NCBI RefSeq assembly: GCF_002868715.1
Contig: NZ_PKLZ01000007.1
Span: 186,001-250,000, forward strand
Direction of reading: 5' to 3'
Origin: Kineobactrum sediminis
Lineage (GTDB): Bacteria; Pseudomonadota; Gammaproteobacteria; Pseudomonadales; Halieaceae
Length of the DNA stretch: 64,000 bases
The stretch's first letter is position 1, and every line of letters begins with the position of its first letter. The notes beneath the pieces were generated by a model that ran no database searches, was not told the origin of the DNA, and saw only the letters and a program-made list of their open reading frames with translations. A program made the translations under genes and the position numbers. Below, in pieces: positions 17,458-27,963 of the stretch.

Positions 17458-18371
17458 CAGGGTGGGGCGGGCGCCCCGATTGCTGCGGGCTTGGCCATGC
17501 CATCGCCGAAGGCTTGTAAAATTGCCATGAAAGACTGCGCCGCCCGCGAAAGGCTGCGACCCCGGTGGTGGATGCTGCCGAGGGTCCTGTCGATGGCAAT
17601 ACCTTCCACTGCCAGCGGCGACAAGCCTTTATCCAGCATGTTTCGCGGCAATACAGTCCAGCCCAGTCCCACCTGCGCCATCATGCGGATAGTTTCCAGG
17701 TAGTTGGTGGCCATGGATACCTGCAAGGTTAAATCGTGGTCCGCGAATAGCCGCTTCACGATCTGGCCGGTATAGGTACCCAGTCCCGGCAGAATCGCCG
17801 GGTGCCGGGCCAGCTCAGCCAGGGTGCAGGCCTGGTGTACAGCCAGAGGATGTTCGCTGGCGGCCATGAACACCAGTGGGTCGTGCCACACCGGATGGCT
17901 GACCATGCTGCTTTCACCGGCCGGGGCCAGTGTTACCACTGCCAGTTCCAGTCGCCCCTGCATAATCAGGTCGTAGGCCTGCTCCGAATCCATAAAATCG
18001 ATATCGAGCGCAACCCCGGGAAACGCCTTGCTGAAGGCACTCAGTACCGGGGGTAAGCGGTGCAGCCCGATATGGTGGCTGGTAGCAATACGCAGGTCTC
18101 CGGCAACCGCACCGGAGAGATCGCGTACCGCCTGCTCGGCACTGTATAGCTGCTGAATGATGGTCTTGGCGTGAGGTAGCAGCGCCACGCCGGCTTCGGT
18201 TGGTGTAATGGTACGCCCGATGCGATCAAACAATTCACAGCCAAGCTGCTGTTCGAGCAGGGCTATGCGCTTGCTCACTGCGGGTTGGGTCAGGTGCAAA
18301 CGTTGCGCGGCAGCGGAAAACGAACGCTCTTCAACAACCAGTAGAAAAGTGCGGAGAGTCTGAATGTCCAG
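17454..18371 (-). CDS. LysR-family regulator next to leuC, apparent CTG start
   Basis: 305 residues if begun at the CTG at 18371. The conserved N-terminus (MDIQTLRTFLLVVEERSF then SAAAQRLHLTQPAVSKRI) requires this upstream extension; the nearest ordinary start, a TTG at 18299, would cut off half the winged helix-turn-helix. An AAGGA lies 8 bases before the CTG, and no ATG, GTG or TTG occurs in frame between. Residues 90-300 are a LysR substrate-binding domain. LysR proteins beside leuCDB are frequent in Pseudomonas relatives, so control of leucine synthesis is likely but not shown. An upstream ATT is a less likely alternative start. Confidence 0.85.
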   Translation of the reverse strand: MDIQTLRTFLLVVEERSFSAAAQRLHLTQPAVSKRIALLEQQLGCELFDRIGRTITPTEAGVALLPHAKTIIQQLYSAEQAVRDLSGAVAGDLRIATSHHIGLHRLPPVLSAFSKAFPGVALDIDFMDSEQAYDLIMQGRLELAVVTLAPAGESSMVSHPVWHDPLVFMAASEHPLAVHQACTLAELARHPAILPGLGTYTGQIVKRLFADHDLTLQVSMATNYLETIRMMAQVGLGWTVLPRNMLDKGLSPLAVEGIAIDRTLGSIHHRGRSLSRAAQSFMAILQAFGDGMAKPAAIGAPAPPC

Positions 18372-18414
18372 TTTATGATTCCTTGAGGGAATGGAATGTA
18401 TAAAAATAATAAAT

Positions 18415-18443
18415 TTGAGTTATCTCTTGGTCAAGCTTAAAAT
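18415..18443 (+). promoter_or_regulatory. Candidate sigma-70 promoter of leuC
   Basis: TTGAGT at 18415-18420, a 17-base spacer and TAAAAT at 18438-18443. It lies in the A/T-rich gap between the divergent LysR gene and leuC, about 34 bases before the leuC ATG. The LysR-type regulator would be expected to bind in this gap; an ATAA-N10-TTAT dyad at 18406-18423 overlaps the -35. Confidence 0.5.
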
Positions 18444-18476
18444 AGCAATTCATTAGCGTTGCCCGGAGAATCACCC

Positions 18477-19910
18477 ATGGCTGGCAAAACCCTTTATGAC
18501 AAATTGTGGCACAACCATCTGGTAGAACAGCGGGACGATGGCTCGGCGCTTATCTATATTGATCGCCACCTGATCCACGAGGTGACCTCGCCCCAGGCTT
18601 TTGAAGGCCTGCGCCTGGCCGGCCGCAAACCCTGGCGTCTCGATGCCAACCTGGCGGTACCCGACCACAACGTGCCGACCTCGACGGAAGAACGCGCCGG
18701 TGGCGTAGCCGGCATTCTCGACCTGGTATCGCGACTGCAGGTGCAGACGCTGGATGATAACTGCCTCGCTTTCGATATTACCGAAATCCCGATCAATGAT
18801 ATCCGCCAGGGTATTGTTCACGTTGTGGGCCCTGAACAGGGTGCAACCCTGCCGGGAATGACCGTGGTGTGCGGTGATTCCCATACTTCCACCCACGGTG
18901 CCCTGGGCGCCCTGGCCCACGGTATTGGAACTTCAGAGGTGGAGCACGTGCTGGCCACCCAGTGCCTGATCCAGCAGAAGATGAAAAACCTGCTGGTGAA
19001 AATAGACGGTCAGCTGGGCCCCGGGATTACCGCCAAAGACGTCGCCCTGGCGGTGATTGGTGAGATAGGCACGGCCGGCGGTACCGGGTACGCCATTGAG
19101 TTTGGTGGTGAAGTGGTGCGCCGCATGAGCATGGAAGGGCGCATGACCATGTGCAATATGTCGATTGAGGCGGGCGCGCGCATGGGCATGGTGGCGGTCG
19201 ATGACTGCACGCTCGACTATGTGCGCGGACGCCCTTACGCCCCAACAGGTGCCAACTGGGACGCAGCGGTTGCTGCCTGGCGCGATTTACACAGTGATGC
19301 CGATGCCGTGTTTGATCGCGTGGTGAGCCTCGACGGCGCAGCGATCAAGCCCCAGGTCACCTGGGGTACGTCGCCGGAAATGGTGCTGCCCATTGATGGC
19401 GTACTTCCCGACCCGGCTGCCATTGGCAATCCTGCTGCCCGCGAGGCCGTGGAGCGTGCGCTGACCTACATGGGCCTGCGCCCGGGCATGGCGATTACCG
19501 ATATACGCCCCGACCGGGTATTTATCGGTTCCTGTACCAATTCCCGCATCGAGGATCTGCGAGCCGCTGCCGAGGTCGTGCGCGGTCGCCGGGTCGCTGC
19601 CAGTGTCAAGCAGGCACTGGTGGTGCCCGGCTCCGGGCTGGTCAAGGCACAGGCCGAGGCCGAGGGCCTGGACGCCATATTCATCGCCGCCGGAATGGAG
19701 TGGCGGGAACCCGGCTGCTCCATGTGCCTGGCCATGAATGCCGATAAACTGGGAGCGGGGGAACACTGCGCTTCAACCTCGAACCGTAATTTCGAGGGTC
19801 GCCAGGGATTTGGTGGCCGGACCCACCTGGTCAGTCCGGCCATGGCGGCTGCGGCCGCGATAGCAGGCCATTTCATCGATGTTCGCAGCTTGCAGGAGAC
19901 CACAGCATGA
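18477..19910 (+). CDS. leuC: 3-isopropylmalate dehydratase large subunit
   Basis: 477 residues from the ATG at 18477, preceded by GGAGA; six upstream codons are open but not conserved. The aconitase-type protein carries three iron-sulfur cysteines (in [11 protein letters not shown] near residue 345 and [11 protein letters not shown] near 407) and [13 protein letters not shown] near residue 130. With LeuD it isomerises 2-isopropylmalate to 3-isopropylmalate in leucine synthesis, in the cytoplasm. leuD overlaps its end by 4 bases, so the two are translationally coupled. Confidence 0.97.
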   Translation: MAGKTLYDKLWHNHLVEQRDDGSALIYIDRHLIHEVTSPQAFEGLRLAGRKPWRLDANLAVPDHNVPTSTEERAGGVAGILDLVSRLQVQTLDDNCLAFDITEIPINDIRQGIVHVVGPEQGATLPGMTVVCGDSHTSTHGALGALAHGIGTSEVEHVLATQCLIQQKMKNLLVKIDGQLGPGITAKDVALAVIGEIGTAGGTGYAIEFGGEVVRRMSMEGRMTMCNMSIEAGARMGMVAVDDCTLDYVRGRPYAPTGANWDAAVAAWRDLHSDADAVFDRVVSLDGAAIKPQVTWGTSPEMVLPIDGVLPDPAAIGNPAAREAVERALTYMGLRPGMAITDIRPDRVFIGSCTNSRIEDLRAAAEVVRGRRVAASVKQALVVPGSGLVKAQAEAEGLDAIFIAAGMEWREPGCSMCLAMNADKLGAGEHCASTSNRNFEGRQGFGGRTHLVSPAMAAAAAIAGHFIDVRSLQETTA

Positions 19911-20566
19911 AGAACTTCACCGTTCTGGACGGCCTTGTGGCGCCGATGGACCGCGCCAATGTCGACACTGACATGATCATTCCCAAGCAGTTTCTCAAGT
20001 CCATCAAGCGCAGCGGTTTCGGCCCCAACCTGTTCGACGAAATGCGCTATATGGACGAAGGCCAGCCGGGGGAAGACTCCAGCAAGCGGCCGCTCAACCC
20101 CGATTTCCCACTTAATCAGGCTCGCTATCAAGGGGCTTCAATTCTGCTGTCACGGTCCAATTTCGGTTGTGGATCCAGTCGTGAGCACGCTCCCTGGGCA
20201 CTGGAGGATTATGGCTTTCGTTGCATTATTGCACCCAGCTTTGCCGATATTTTCTACAATAACTGTTTCAAGAACGGGGTGCTGCCGGTAGTGCTGGATG
20301 CGGAGAGTGTTGAAATCCTGTTTCAGCAGCTCTATGCCACCGAAGGCTATCACCTGGTAGTGGATCTGGAGCAACAGCAGGTGTGCTGTCCCGATGGCGA
20401 GGTGTTTCACTTTGAGGTCGACAGCTTCCGCAAGCACTGCCTGCTCAACGGGTTGGATGATATAGGCGTAACCCTGGAAAGTGCGGAGACCATTCGCCGC
20501 TTCGAGGCCGGGTGGCGCCGGCAGTCACCCTGGTTATTCGGTTCCATGACTGTGGGGGAACGCTGA
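19907..20566 (+). CDS. leuD: 3-isopropylmalate dehydratase small subunit
   Basis: 219 residues, usual length. It has the swivelling-domain signatures [15 protein letters not shown] (near residue 18) and [15 protein letters not shown] (near residue 84). It forms the active isomerase with LeuC. The ATG overlaps the end of leuC in an ATGA arrangement, and leuB begins 2 bases after its stop, so leuC, leuD and leuB form one operon. Confidence 0.97.
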   Translation: MKNFTVLDGLVAPMDRANVDTDMIIPKQFLKSIKRSGFGPNLFDEMRYMDEGQPGEDSSKRPLNPDFPLNQARYQGASILLSRSNFGCGSSREHAPWALEDYGFRCIIAPSFADIFYNNCFKNGVLPVVLDAESVEILFQQLYATEGYHLVVDLEQQQVCCPDGEVFHFEVDSFRKHCLLNGLDDIGVTLESAETIRRFEAGWRRQSPWLFGSMTVGER

Positions 20567-20567
20567 T

Positions 20568-21647
20568 ATGGCAGCGCATATTCTGGTTTTACCGGGGGAC
20601 TACATAGGCCCTGAAATCATGACCGAAGCGGTCAGGGTACTGGAGGTTGTGAATCGCCGTTTTAACCTGGAGCTCACCTGGGAGGAGGGCCTGCTGGGTG
20701 GCGCAGCGCTGGATGTCCACGGTGTGCCATTGCCCACCCAGACCATGGAGCGCGCGCGAGCCGCCGATGCTATTCTTCTCGGAGCCGTCGGTGGGCCGAA
20801 GTGGGATGCGGTAGAGCGGCATCTGCGCCCGGAACGGGGATTGTTGGGGCTGCGTTCGGAGCTCGGGCTTTTTGGCAATTTGCGCCCTGCAATTCTCTAT
20901 CCCCAGCTTGCCGAGGCCTCCAGCCTCAAGCCCGAAGTGGTAGCGGGGCTGGATATCCTGATAGTGCGTGAGCTCACTGGAGGCATCTATTTTGGCGAGC
21001 CGCGTGGCATTCGCGTTCTGGAAAACGGTGAACGCGAGGGATTCAACACCTATGTCTACAATGAGTCCGAAATTCGCCGCATCGGTCACCTGGCATTCAG
21101 CCTGGCTCGCCAGCGCGATCATCGGGTGTGCTCGGTGGATAAAAGTAATGTGCTCGAGGTAACGGTATTGTGGCGGGAGGTCATGGAGGAAGTGGCCCGG
21201 GACTATCCCGATGTCACCCTCAGTCACATGTATGTGGACAATGCTGCAATGCAGCTGGTGCGAGCACCGAAACAGTTTGATGTCATGGTAACCGGCAACA
21301 TGTTCGGCGATATCCTCTCGGACGCGGCGGCCATGCTGACCGGCTCGATCGGTATGTTGCCGTCCGCCTCGCTGGACAGGAATGGCCGGGGGATGTACGA
21401 ACCCTGTCATGGTTCGGCACCTGATATTGCCGGAGAGGGCAAGGCCAATCCTCTCGCGACCATCTTGTCGGTGGCGATGATGTTACGCTATACACTGGCG
21501 AATCCGGAGGCCGCCGCCGCCATTGAGCAGGCGGTAAGCACAGTACTCGATCAGGGTTTGCGAACCCCTGATATTCAGCGCGCTGGGGTCGAGGCGGTGT
21601 CGACGTCCGCAATGGGCGATGCAGTCGTCGCCGCACTGCGAACCTGA
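20568..21647 (+). CDS. leuB: 3-isopropylmalate dehydrogenase
   Basis: 359 residues. It shows the beta-decarboxylating dehydrogenase signatures [10 protein letters not shown] at the N-terminus, [13 protein letters not shown] near residue 136, and [19 protein letters not shown] near residue 244. It oxidises and decarboxylates 3-isopropylmalate with NAD+ to 2-oxoisocaproate, the direct precursor of leucine. It directly follows leuD; asd starts 33 bases later. Confidence 0.97.
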   Translation: MAAHILVLPGDYIGPEIMTEAVRVLEVVNRRFNLELTWEEGLLGGAALDVHGVPLPTQTMERARAADAILLGAVGGPKWDAVERHLRPERGLLGLRSELGLFGNLRPAILYPQLAEASSLKPEVVAGLDILIVRELTGGIYFGEPRGIRVLENGEREGFNTYVYNESEIRRIGHLAFSLARQRDHRVCSVDKSNVLEVTVLWREVMEEVARDYPDVTLSHMYVDNAAMQLVRAPKQFDVMVTGNMFGDILSDAAAMLTGSIGMLPSASLDRNGRGMYEPCHGSAPDIAGEGKANPLATILSVAMMLRYTLANPEAAAAIEQAVSTVLDQGLRTPDIQRAGVEAVSTSAMGDAVVAALRT

Positions 21648-21680
21648 TCCAGCGCCCAACAAACCAAAAGAGGTAAGACA

Positions 21681-22706
21681 ATGGCAGAAGCATATGACGT
21701 CGCCGTAGTTGGCGCCACCGGCGCAGTCGGTGAGACCATGATATCCATTCTCGAGGAGCGCAATTTCCCGGTGCGCAACCTGTATCCCCTGGCCAGCGCC
21801 CGTTCGGCGGGCAAGACCATACGCTTCCGGGGCAAGCAAGTGATGGTCACTGACCTGGCGGAATTCGATTTCAGCCAGGCACAGATTGGCCTGTTTTCCG
21901 CAGGTGGCAGTATTTCCGAGGAGTTTGCCCCGAAAGCGGCGGCAGCGGGTTGTATCGTTATCGATAACACGTCCCATTTTCGCCGCGATGAGGATATTCC
22001 GCTGATTGTGCCGGAAGTGAATATTGAAGCACTGGCCGGATATACAACGCGCAATATCATCGCCAACCCGAACTGCTCCACCATTCAGATGCTGGTGGCG
22101 CTGAAGCCCATTTATGATGCGGTGGGTATCGAGCGAATTAATGTCTGCACCTATCAGGCAGTGTCCGGCACCGGTAAAGAGGCGATTGACGAGCTCGCAG
22201 GGCAGACCGTGAAGCTGTTGAACGGACAGGATATAGAGTGCGAGGTCTATCCCCGGCAGATCGCCTTCAATGTGCTCCCTCATATTGATACCTTTGAAGA
22301 TAACGGCTACACCCGGGAAGAAATGAAAATGGTGTGGGAGACCCAGAAAATACTGGGCGACGCAACGATCAAAGTTAATCCGACCTGTGTTCGCGTGCCG
22401 GTATTTTTCAGCCATTCGGAGGCGATCCACATTGAGACGGTCAACAAGCTGTCTGCGGCAGATGCCCGGAAATTACTGTCCGCTTTTCCCGGTATTACCG
22501 TGATAGACGAACACGTCGATGGCGGCTATCCGACAGCGGTGACCGACTCCGCCGGCAAGGACGATGTTTTCGTCGGCCGCATCAGAGAGGATATTTCACA
22601 CCCGCGAGGTCTGGACATGTGGGTTGTGGCAGATAATGTGCGCAAAGGTGCCGCCCTCAATAGTGTGCAAATTGCCGAGAGCCTGATTCGCACTTATCTT
22701 GATTAA
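21681..22706 (+). CDS. asd: Aspartate-semialdehyde dehydrogenase
   Basis: 341 residues, the shorter form of the family. N-terminal NADP loop GATGAVGETM (residues 11-20), catalytic Cys132 in NPNCSTIQ, and a conserved GTGKEAIDEL further on. It reduces aspartyl phosphate to aspartate semialdehyde, the branch point for lysine, methionine, threonine and peptidoglycan diaminopimelate. In this window aspartate semialdehyde would also be the co-substrate for the carboxynorspermidine synthase at 40858. RBS AGAGG at 21669. It lies between leuB and fimV, as in Pseudomonas relatives. Confidence 0.96.
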   Translation: MAEAYDVAVVGATGAVGETMISILEERNFPVRNLYPLASARSAGKTIRFRGKQVMVTDLAEFDFSQAQIGLFSAGGSISEEFAPKAAAAGCIVIDNTSHFRRDEDIPLIVPEVNIEALAGYTTRNIIANPNCSTIQMLVALKPIYDAVGIERINVCTYQAVSGTGKEAIDELAGQTVKLLNGQDIECEVYPRQIAFNVLPHIDTFEDNGYTREEMKMVWETQKILGDATIKVNPTCVRVPVFFSHSEAIHIETVNKLSAADARKLLSAFPGITVIDEHVDGGYPTAVTDSAGKDDVFVGRIREDISHPRGLDMWVVADNVRKGAALNSVQIAESLIRTYLD

Positions 22707-22833
22707 AGACTTGCGTTAAAACATACTTGCGATATCTTCAGTTGGGTCGGTAATCGCGGGCGAAGTGGGCGCCGGTGTGTATCTGGAGACTGGGTAGGCC
22801 ACATCTTGGCTTGCAGGGGAAGAATAACAAGGC

Positions 22834-25188
22834 ATGGTTATGGTTCATAAGCGAAAGTTGGCAGCGGCACTGGTTTCCTGGAGCTGCATGCAAGCAGGGT
22901 CGGTTTGGGGGCTTGGCCTTGGTGAACTGACCCTGGAATCCTTTCTCAACGAACCATTGAAAGCCCGGGTGAGCCTGCTTGATGTGGGCGACCTGCACGA
23001 GGACCAGATTCGCGTGCGCCTGGCGACCACCGAGGATTTTGATCGTCTGGGCGTCGATCGCGCCTACTTTCTTACCGGCATAAAATTTGATATCGAATTG
23101 GATGACAATGGTCGCGGTGCGATTTTACTGCGTTCGGATGACCCGGTGCTGGAGCCGTTTCTCGATTTTATTGTCGAGACACGCTGGCCGTCGGGGCGGG
23201 TATTGCGTAATTACACTGTACTCGTCGACCCCCCCGTGTTCGATCGCAGTTCCCCCACTGCGTCCGCCAGCGAGCGCGTAGCGGCTGCCGAGGGCAGCCC
23301 AGAGCCCACCGCGGAGAAAAAAAAAGCGGACGTTAGCACCGGTACGCGGGTAGAAACCCGTCGCTCGGAACTGGCGCCCGGAGCCATGCCGCAACGCGAT
23401 TTCGGCGCTGATGCGGCGGCGCGGGCGGCACCGGGTTCCCGCTACATGATCCGTCGTGACGATACCCTGTGGGCAATTGCCCAACAGGCGCGACCCGAAG
23501 GCGTATCAGTACACCAGACCATGCTCGAGATTCAGCGCCTTAATCCGGAGGCGTTCCTCGGTGGCAATATCAACCGTATCAAAGCCGGTTACATCATCTA
23601 CCTGCCTGCCTCAAATGATATCGGCTCGGCCGATCTCGAAGCGGCGTTGGCCGAAGTCAGGCAGCAAAATGAGGATTGGCGTGCGGGGCGTTCCTCGACA
23701 CCCGCCGGCGAGGGCCCGGCCCTGCGCATTTCTTCCGCCGATGTTACCCCCGCTGCCAATCCCGGTGAGCCGGCCCAGGATTCCCCTGCGGAAAGGCCCG
23801 CGCCTGCTGGTGCCGGGACTTCCGCCGCGAATGCCGCCATGGAGGGATTGGAGAAATCCGAACGTGAGCGGGAAGAGTTGGGGCAACGCTTGCAGGCCCT
23901 GAGCGAGCGGCTGGAAACCCTGGAGCGGATTGTTGAACTCAAGGATGCCCGGATCGCTTCACTGCAGCAGGATCTCGCTGCGGCCGGCAGCGGCGAGGCG
24001 CCAGCGGCAGGCGCCGGGGATCAGGATCCTCCGGCAGTTGCGTCGACTGCGGAAACACTTCCGGCCCCCGTCATTTCCCAACCGAGGGCCCCGACACCTC
24101 CACCCGCAGAGGGTGGCAACTGGTTTTACGCCCTGGTTGCCGCAGTGGTTGCAGCCCTGCTCGGTCTGTTGCTCTGGCGCAGGCGTAGCTCTGCTGCGCA
24201 GGCCGGCACGGATGACTACAGTGGCCCGGCCGCAGCATTCTCGAATGATCCCGGACAGGACGAATTTGCCGATGTGCAGTTGCGCGACCAGGCGCTGGTT
24301 GAGGACGCGGACGGGGCGGTCCCCGCATTCGCCCCCGCGGCTGCTTTCACCCCCGAATCACCGGTGCCCCAGCCTTCAGGAGAGCGTGGCTATGGGGAAC
24401 GCAAGCACGATGAATACGCCTCGGATGTAGAAGCCGGTGGTGCGCTGGCAGAGGTTGATATTTACATCGCTTACGGTCGTTTTTCACAAGCTATGGAGTT
24501 ACTGCGCAACGCCCTGCGCTCTGAACCTGAAAACACGGCGTATCGGCTGAAGTTACTCGAGCTGGCGGTGGAAACCGCGGATCGCGCGGAAGCCGACCTG
24601 CAACTCGGGGAACTGCGGCGAATCGGTGACCAGGATGCCATTGCCAGGGGCGAGTCACTTATCAGCGCGGGCAGCGCGGCAGCAGTGGCACCGGAGCGCC
24701 GCTTCATTGATGAACCTGCAGCGTCTGATGATCAATCGGAAAGCCTCGCGGACAGCCAATTTTCCGGCAACCTTTCAGATTTCGAAGACGCCGGCGCAGA
24801 GTCGGCGGTCGATACCGAAGACGATCTCTCTCTCGAGCTGGATGATGTTCAGCCCGCCGACGCACGAGACGAGCTCGTACCCTCAGTTGGCGACAGCGAT
24901 CTGTCGGATTCGGATTTCCTGGGTCTGGAACTCGAGGAAGACTTGCCGGATGACCTCATCGTATCCGCTGAAGCCACACCGCGTGCTACCGCTGATGCCG
25001 CCGATGATGAAGACGACTTTGTCTTTGCCGAAGATGGCGACCCCCTGTCCACCAAACTCGATCTCGCACGCGCCTATATCGACATGGGTGATGATGACGG
25101 CGCTCGTCAGATACTGGCGGAAGTGGTGGCCGATGGTTCCGCGGAGCAGCAGCAAGAGGCGAGGGAGTTGCTGGGTCGGCTTGGTTGA
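22834..25188 (+). CDS. fimV: FimV-like pilus/polarity hub protein
   Basis: 784 residues. An N-terminal signal sequence is followed by a conserved FimV N domain (LGELTLESFLNEPLKARVSL), a LysM peptidoglycan-binding domain (about 202-255, YMIRRDDTLWAIAQQ onward), a coiled-coil rich in Glu and Arg (about 330-385), a proline-rich linker, one membrane helix (about 429-448), then an acidic cytoplasmic region and the C-terminal FimV domain with LDLARAYIDMGDDDGARQ. FimV supports type IV pilus assembly and polar organisation. truA follows with overlapping stop and start. I assign it by domain order and by position after asd. Confidence 0.93.
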   Translation: MVMVHKRKLAAALVSWSCMQAGSVWGLGLGELTLESFLNEPLKARVSLLDVGDLHEDQIRVRLATTEDFDRLGVDRAYFLTGIKFDIELDDNGRGAILLRSDDPVLEPFLDFIVETRWPSGRVLRNYTVLVDPPVFDRSSPTASASERVAAAEGSPEPTAEKKKADVSTGTRVETRRSELAPGAMPQRDFGADAAARAAPGSRYMIRRDDTLWAIAQQARPEGVSVHQTMLEIQRLNPEAFLGGNINRIKAGYIIYLPASNDIGSADLEAALAEVRQQNEDWRAGRSSTPAGEGPALRISSADVTPAANPGEPAQDSPAERPAPAGAGTSAANAAMEGLEKSEREREELGQRLQALSERLETLERIVELKDARIASLQQDLAAAGSGEAPAAGAGDQDPPAVASTAETLPAPVISQPRAPTPPPAEGGNWFYALVAAVVAALLGLLLWRRRSSAAQAGTDDYSGPAAAFSNDPGQDEFADVQLRDQALVEDADGAVPAFAPAAAFTPESPVPQPSGERGYGERKHDEYASDVEAGGALAEVDIYIAYGRFSQAMELLRNALRSEPENTAYRLKLLELAVETADRAEADLQLGELRRIGDQDAIARGESLISAGSAAAVAPERRFIDEPAASDDQSESLADSQFSGNLSDFEDAGAESAVDTEDDLSLELDDVQPADARDELVPSVGDSDLSDSDFLGLELEEDLPDDLIVSAEATPRATADAADDEDDFVFAEDGDPLSTKLDLARAYIDMGDDDGARQILAEVVADGSAEQQQEARELLGRLG

Positions 25189-26027
25189 TACCCCGAACGC
25201 AACAACCATTCTCGCCTGAGCCGCTCCCCGCAGGTACGCGCATCGCCTGCAGGATTGAGTACGATGGCCGGCTGTTCAATGGCTGGCAGGCGCAGCCTCA
25301 CCCCGGCACCCGAACTGTTCAGCAGGCGCTTGAGAAGGCCATCTCCCAGGTTGCCAACGGCCCGGTTCGCGTACACTGCGCCGGGCGCACGGATACCGGT
25401 GTCCACGGGCATGCCCAGATTGTCCACTTCGATTCTCCCACTACCCGCAGTGCCAAAGCCTGGGTCCTCGGGGTTAACGCAGCGCTACCGACCGATGTCC
25501 GGGTGCACTGGGCAGTGCCGGTGGCAAGCGACTTTCATGCCCGTTTTTCAGCGCAGGCGCGCTCCTACCGCTACATTATCGTCAATACGGTGGTGCGCCC
25601 GGCGTTGCTGGTCGGTCTGGTAAGCTGGTGTCGCTGGCCACTTTGTACAGACTCCATGCACACTGCCGCCCAGGCGCTGGTGGGTGAGCAGGACTTCAGT
25701 GCATTTCGCGCCGCTTCCTGTCAGTCAGAGAGTGCGTTCAGGTGCGTCTCGCGGGTGTCGGTTGCTCGACGTGGCGACCTGGTGATTATTGATATTGAAG
25801 CAAACGCTTTTCTGCATCATATGGTCCGCAACATCGCGGGGAGCTTGATGGTCGTCGGTCACGGCCGACATCCACCAGAGTGGATCGGGCAGTTACTGGC
25901 TAGCGGGGACAGGGCCCGGGCCGGAGATACTGCCGCTGCCGACGGACTGTATCTGGTCGATGTCACCTATCCGCCGGTATACGGTTTGCCGGAAACACCC
26001 CCGGGGCCGCTATTGCTCGCTGGTTGA
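25185..26027 (+). CDS. truA: tRNA pseudouridine synthase A
   Basis: 280 residues from a TTG overlapping the fimV stop; the conserved core starts near residue 19 (RIACRIEYDGRLFNGWQ). Catalytic Asp70 lies in GRTDTGVHG. TruA converts uridines 38-40 of tRNA anticodon arms to pseudouridine in the cytoplasm. The start is not certain, since the first 18 residues are not conserved. trpF follows, with the possible start of that frame overlapping the truA stop. Confidence 0.94.
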   Translation: MIPRTQQPFSPEPLPAGTRIACRIEYDGRLFNGWQAQPHPGTRTVQQALEKAISQVANGPVRVHCAGRTDTGVHGHAQIVHFDSPTTRSAKAWVLGVNAALPTDVRVHWAVPVASDFHARFSAQARSYRYIIVNTVVRPALLVGLVSWCRWPLCTDSMHTAAQALVGEQDFSAFRAASCQSESAFRCVSRVSVARRGDLVIIDIEANAFLHHMVRNIAGSLMVVGHGRHPPEWIGQLLASGDRARAGDTAAADGLYLVDVTYPPVYGLPETPPGPLLLAG

Positions 26028-26089
26028 AGACACTGCGGGGCAGCTTCTGCTATGATCCCCCCCTCATTTTTTACCGGTACCCGACACCC

Positions 26090-26728
26090 GTGCCCCGTAC
26101 CTTCGTCAAGATCTGTGGAATTACTTCCGGCGCCGATGCGCAAGCTGCCTGTGAAGCGGGCGCTGACGCACTGGGACTTGTGTTCTATGGCCCCAGCTCA
26201 CGCTGTGTCAGTCCCGCCCAGGCGGCGGAAATCGTTGCGGCGGTGCCACCGCTTGTCACGATAGTGGCCCTGTTTGTTGATGCCCCAACCGCAACGATCC
26301 ATAACGTTTTAAAGTGCGTACCCATAGACTGTATACAGTTTCATGGCGATGAGCCGGCAGCCTTCTGTGACCAGTTCCAGCGGCCCTACCTGAAGGCAAT
26401 CAGGATGCGTGAGGGCGTCGATGTCGCCGACACCTGCAGCCGGTATGGCGGCGCCCGGGGTGTACTGCTGGACAGTTGGCAACAGGGTATGCCCGGCGGT
26501 ACCGGCAAGACTTTTGACTGGACAGGTGTACCGCGGGATTTGTCCCGGCCTGTTGTACTCGCCGGTGGCCTGAACCCCGGCAACGTGGCGCGTGCGATAG
26601 CAGCGATCCGGCCGGCAGCAGTTGATGTCAGCGGTGGTGTGGAACTGGCGCCCGGTTATAAAGACCAAGAGAAAATGATTCGCTTTATCGCCGCAGTGCG
26701 AGCGGCTGACCAGCAACAGGGGATATAG
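26090..26728 (+). CDS. trpF: Phosphoribosylanthranilate isomerase
   Basis: 212 residues from a GTG at 26090, chosen because the family starts near VKICGIT; the frame is open 22 codons further up to a TTG at 26024 that overlaps the truA stop. It has the catalytic Cys in KICGIT and the later Asp in LLDSWQQG. It catalyses the Amadori rearrangement in tryptophan synthesis. trpB starts 3 bases after it, and trpA follows, giving a trpFBA unit. Confidence 0.94.
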   Translation: MPRTFVKICGITSGADAQAACEAGADALGLVFYGPSSRCVSPAQAAEIVAAVPPLVTIVALFVDAPTATIHNVLKCVPIDCIQFHGDEPAAFCDQFQRPYLKAIRMREGVDVADTCSRYGGARGVLLDSWQQGMPGGTGKTFDWTGVPRDLSRPVVLAGGLNPGNVARAIAAIRPAAVDVSGGVELAPGYKDQEKMIRFIAAVRAADQQQGI

Positions 26729-26731
26729 GTA

Positions 26732-27961
26732 ATGACTACAGATGTGACCGGTACCATTTTTTCGTCAGTTCCTGACAAAGAAGGACATTTCGGCCTTTAT
26801 GGGGGCAAGTTCGTTGCAGAAACACTGATGTCAGCGCTCGCTGAGCTCGAGGTTTTATACCGCCAGCTGGCCGATGACGAGGCATTTCAACGTGAACTTG
26901 ACCACGATCTCGCCCATTTTGTCGGCAGGCCTTCCCCCCTTTATGAGGCGAAGCGCTGGTCCGATCGTATCGGCGGCGCGCGCATTTACCTGAAACGCGA
27001 GGATCTCAACCATACCGGCGCCCACAAAGTGAACAACACCGTCGGCCAGGCACTGTTGGCCAGGCACATGGGCAAGCGTCGGGTCATTGCCGAGACCGGT
27101 GCGGGACAGCACGGGGTGGCAACGGCGACTATCGCGGCTCGTCTTGGCCTCGAGTGTCATGTATTCATGGGTGAAGAAGATATTCGTCGCCAGTCGACCA
27201 ACGTCTATCGGATGAAGCTGCTGGGCGCCACTGTGGTGCCGGTGACATCGGGGTCGCGTACTCTCAAGGACGCCATGAATGAGGCCATGCGCGACTGGGT
27301 CACTAACGTGGACGACACATTCTACATAATTGGTACCGTGGCGGGCCCGCATCCCTATCCCATGCTGGTGCGCGATTTCCAGTGTGTGATTGGCCGTGAG
27401 GCAAGGGCACAGTCATTGCAGCAGACCGGTCGCCTGCCCGATGCGCTGGTGGCTTGTGTGGGCGGCGGGTCCAACGCTATCGGATTGTTCCACCCCTTTC
27501 TTGAGGACGAGTCAGTCGCCATGTATGGGGTTGAGGCGGGCGGCCACGGGCTGGGGTCGGGCGAGCACGCCGCCCCATTAAGTGCGGGTACCCCGGGGGT
27601 ATTGCACGGCAATCGCACCTACCTCATGCAGGATGAAGATGGCCAGATCATGCATACCCACTCGGTCTCTGCGGGTCTCGATTATCCCGGTGTGGGTCCG
27701 GAGCACTCCTGGCTCAAGGACATAGGCCGGGTTAACTATGTCACCGCCAATGACGAAGAGGCCATGCAGGCATTTCATTCCCTGACCCGTACCGAGGGCA
27801 TCATGCCGGCGCTTGAAACCAGCCACGCCCTGGCCTACGCGGAAAAACTGGCCGCCACCATGACCCCTGAGCAGACGATTATCGTCAATCTGTCGGGTCG
27901 CGGTGACAAAGACATTAATACCGTTGCCGAAATAGACGGCATCAACTTCCAGGAGTCATAG
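26732..27961 (+). CDS. trpB: Tryptophan synthase beta chain
   Basis: 409 residues. PLP-binding lysine in HTGAHKVNN (near residue 94) and the glycine-rich phosphate loop VGGGSNAIG near residue 244. It condenses indole with serine to give tryptophan, with indole channelled from TrpA. Two bases separate its stop from the trpA start. Confidence 0.97.
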   Translation: MTTDVTGTIFSSVPDKEGHFGLYGGKFVAETLMSALAELEVLYRQLADDEAFQRELDHDLAHFVGRPSPLYEAKRWSDRIGGARIYLKREDLNHTGAHKVNNTVGQALLARHMGKRRVIAETGAGQHGVATATIAARLGLECHVFMGEEDIRRQSTNVYRMKLLGATVVPVTSGSRTLKDAMNEAMRDWVTNVDDTFYIIGTVAGPHPYPMLVRDFQCVIGREARAQSLQQTGRLPDALVACVGGGSNAIGLFHPFLEDESVAMYGVEAGGHGLGSGEHAAPLSAGTPGVLHGNRTYLMQDEDGQIMHTHSVSAGLDYPGVGPEHSWLKDIGRVNYVTANDEEAMQAFHSLTRTEGIMPALETSHALAYAEKLAATMTPEQTIIVNLSGRGDKDINTVAEIDGINFQES

Positions 27962-27963
27962 CA

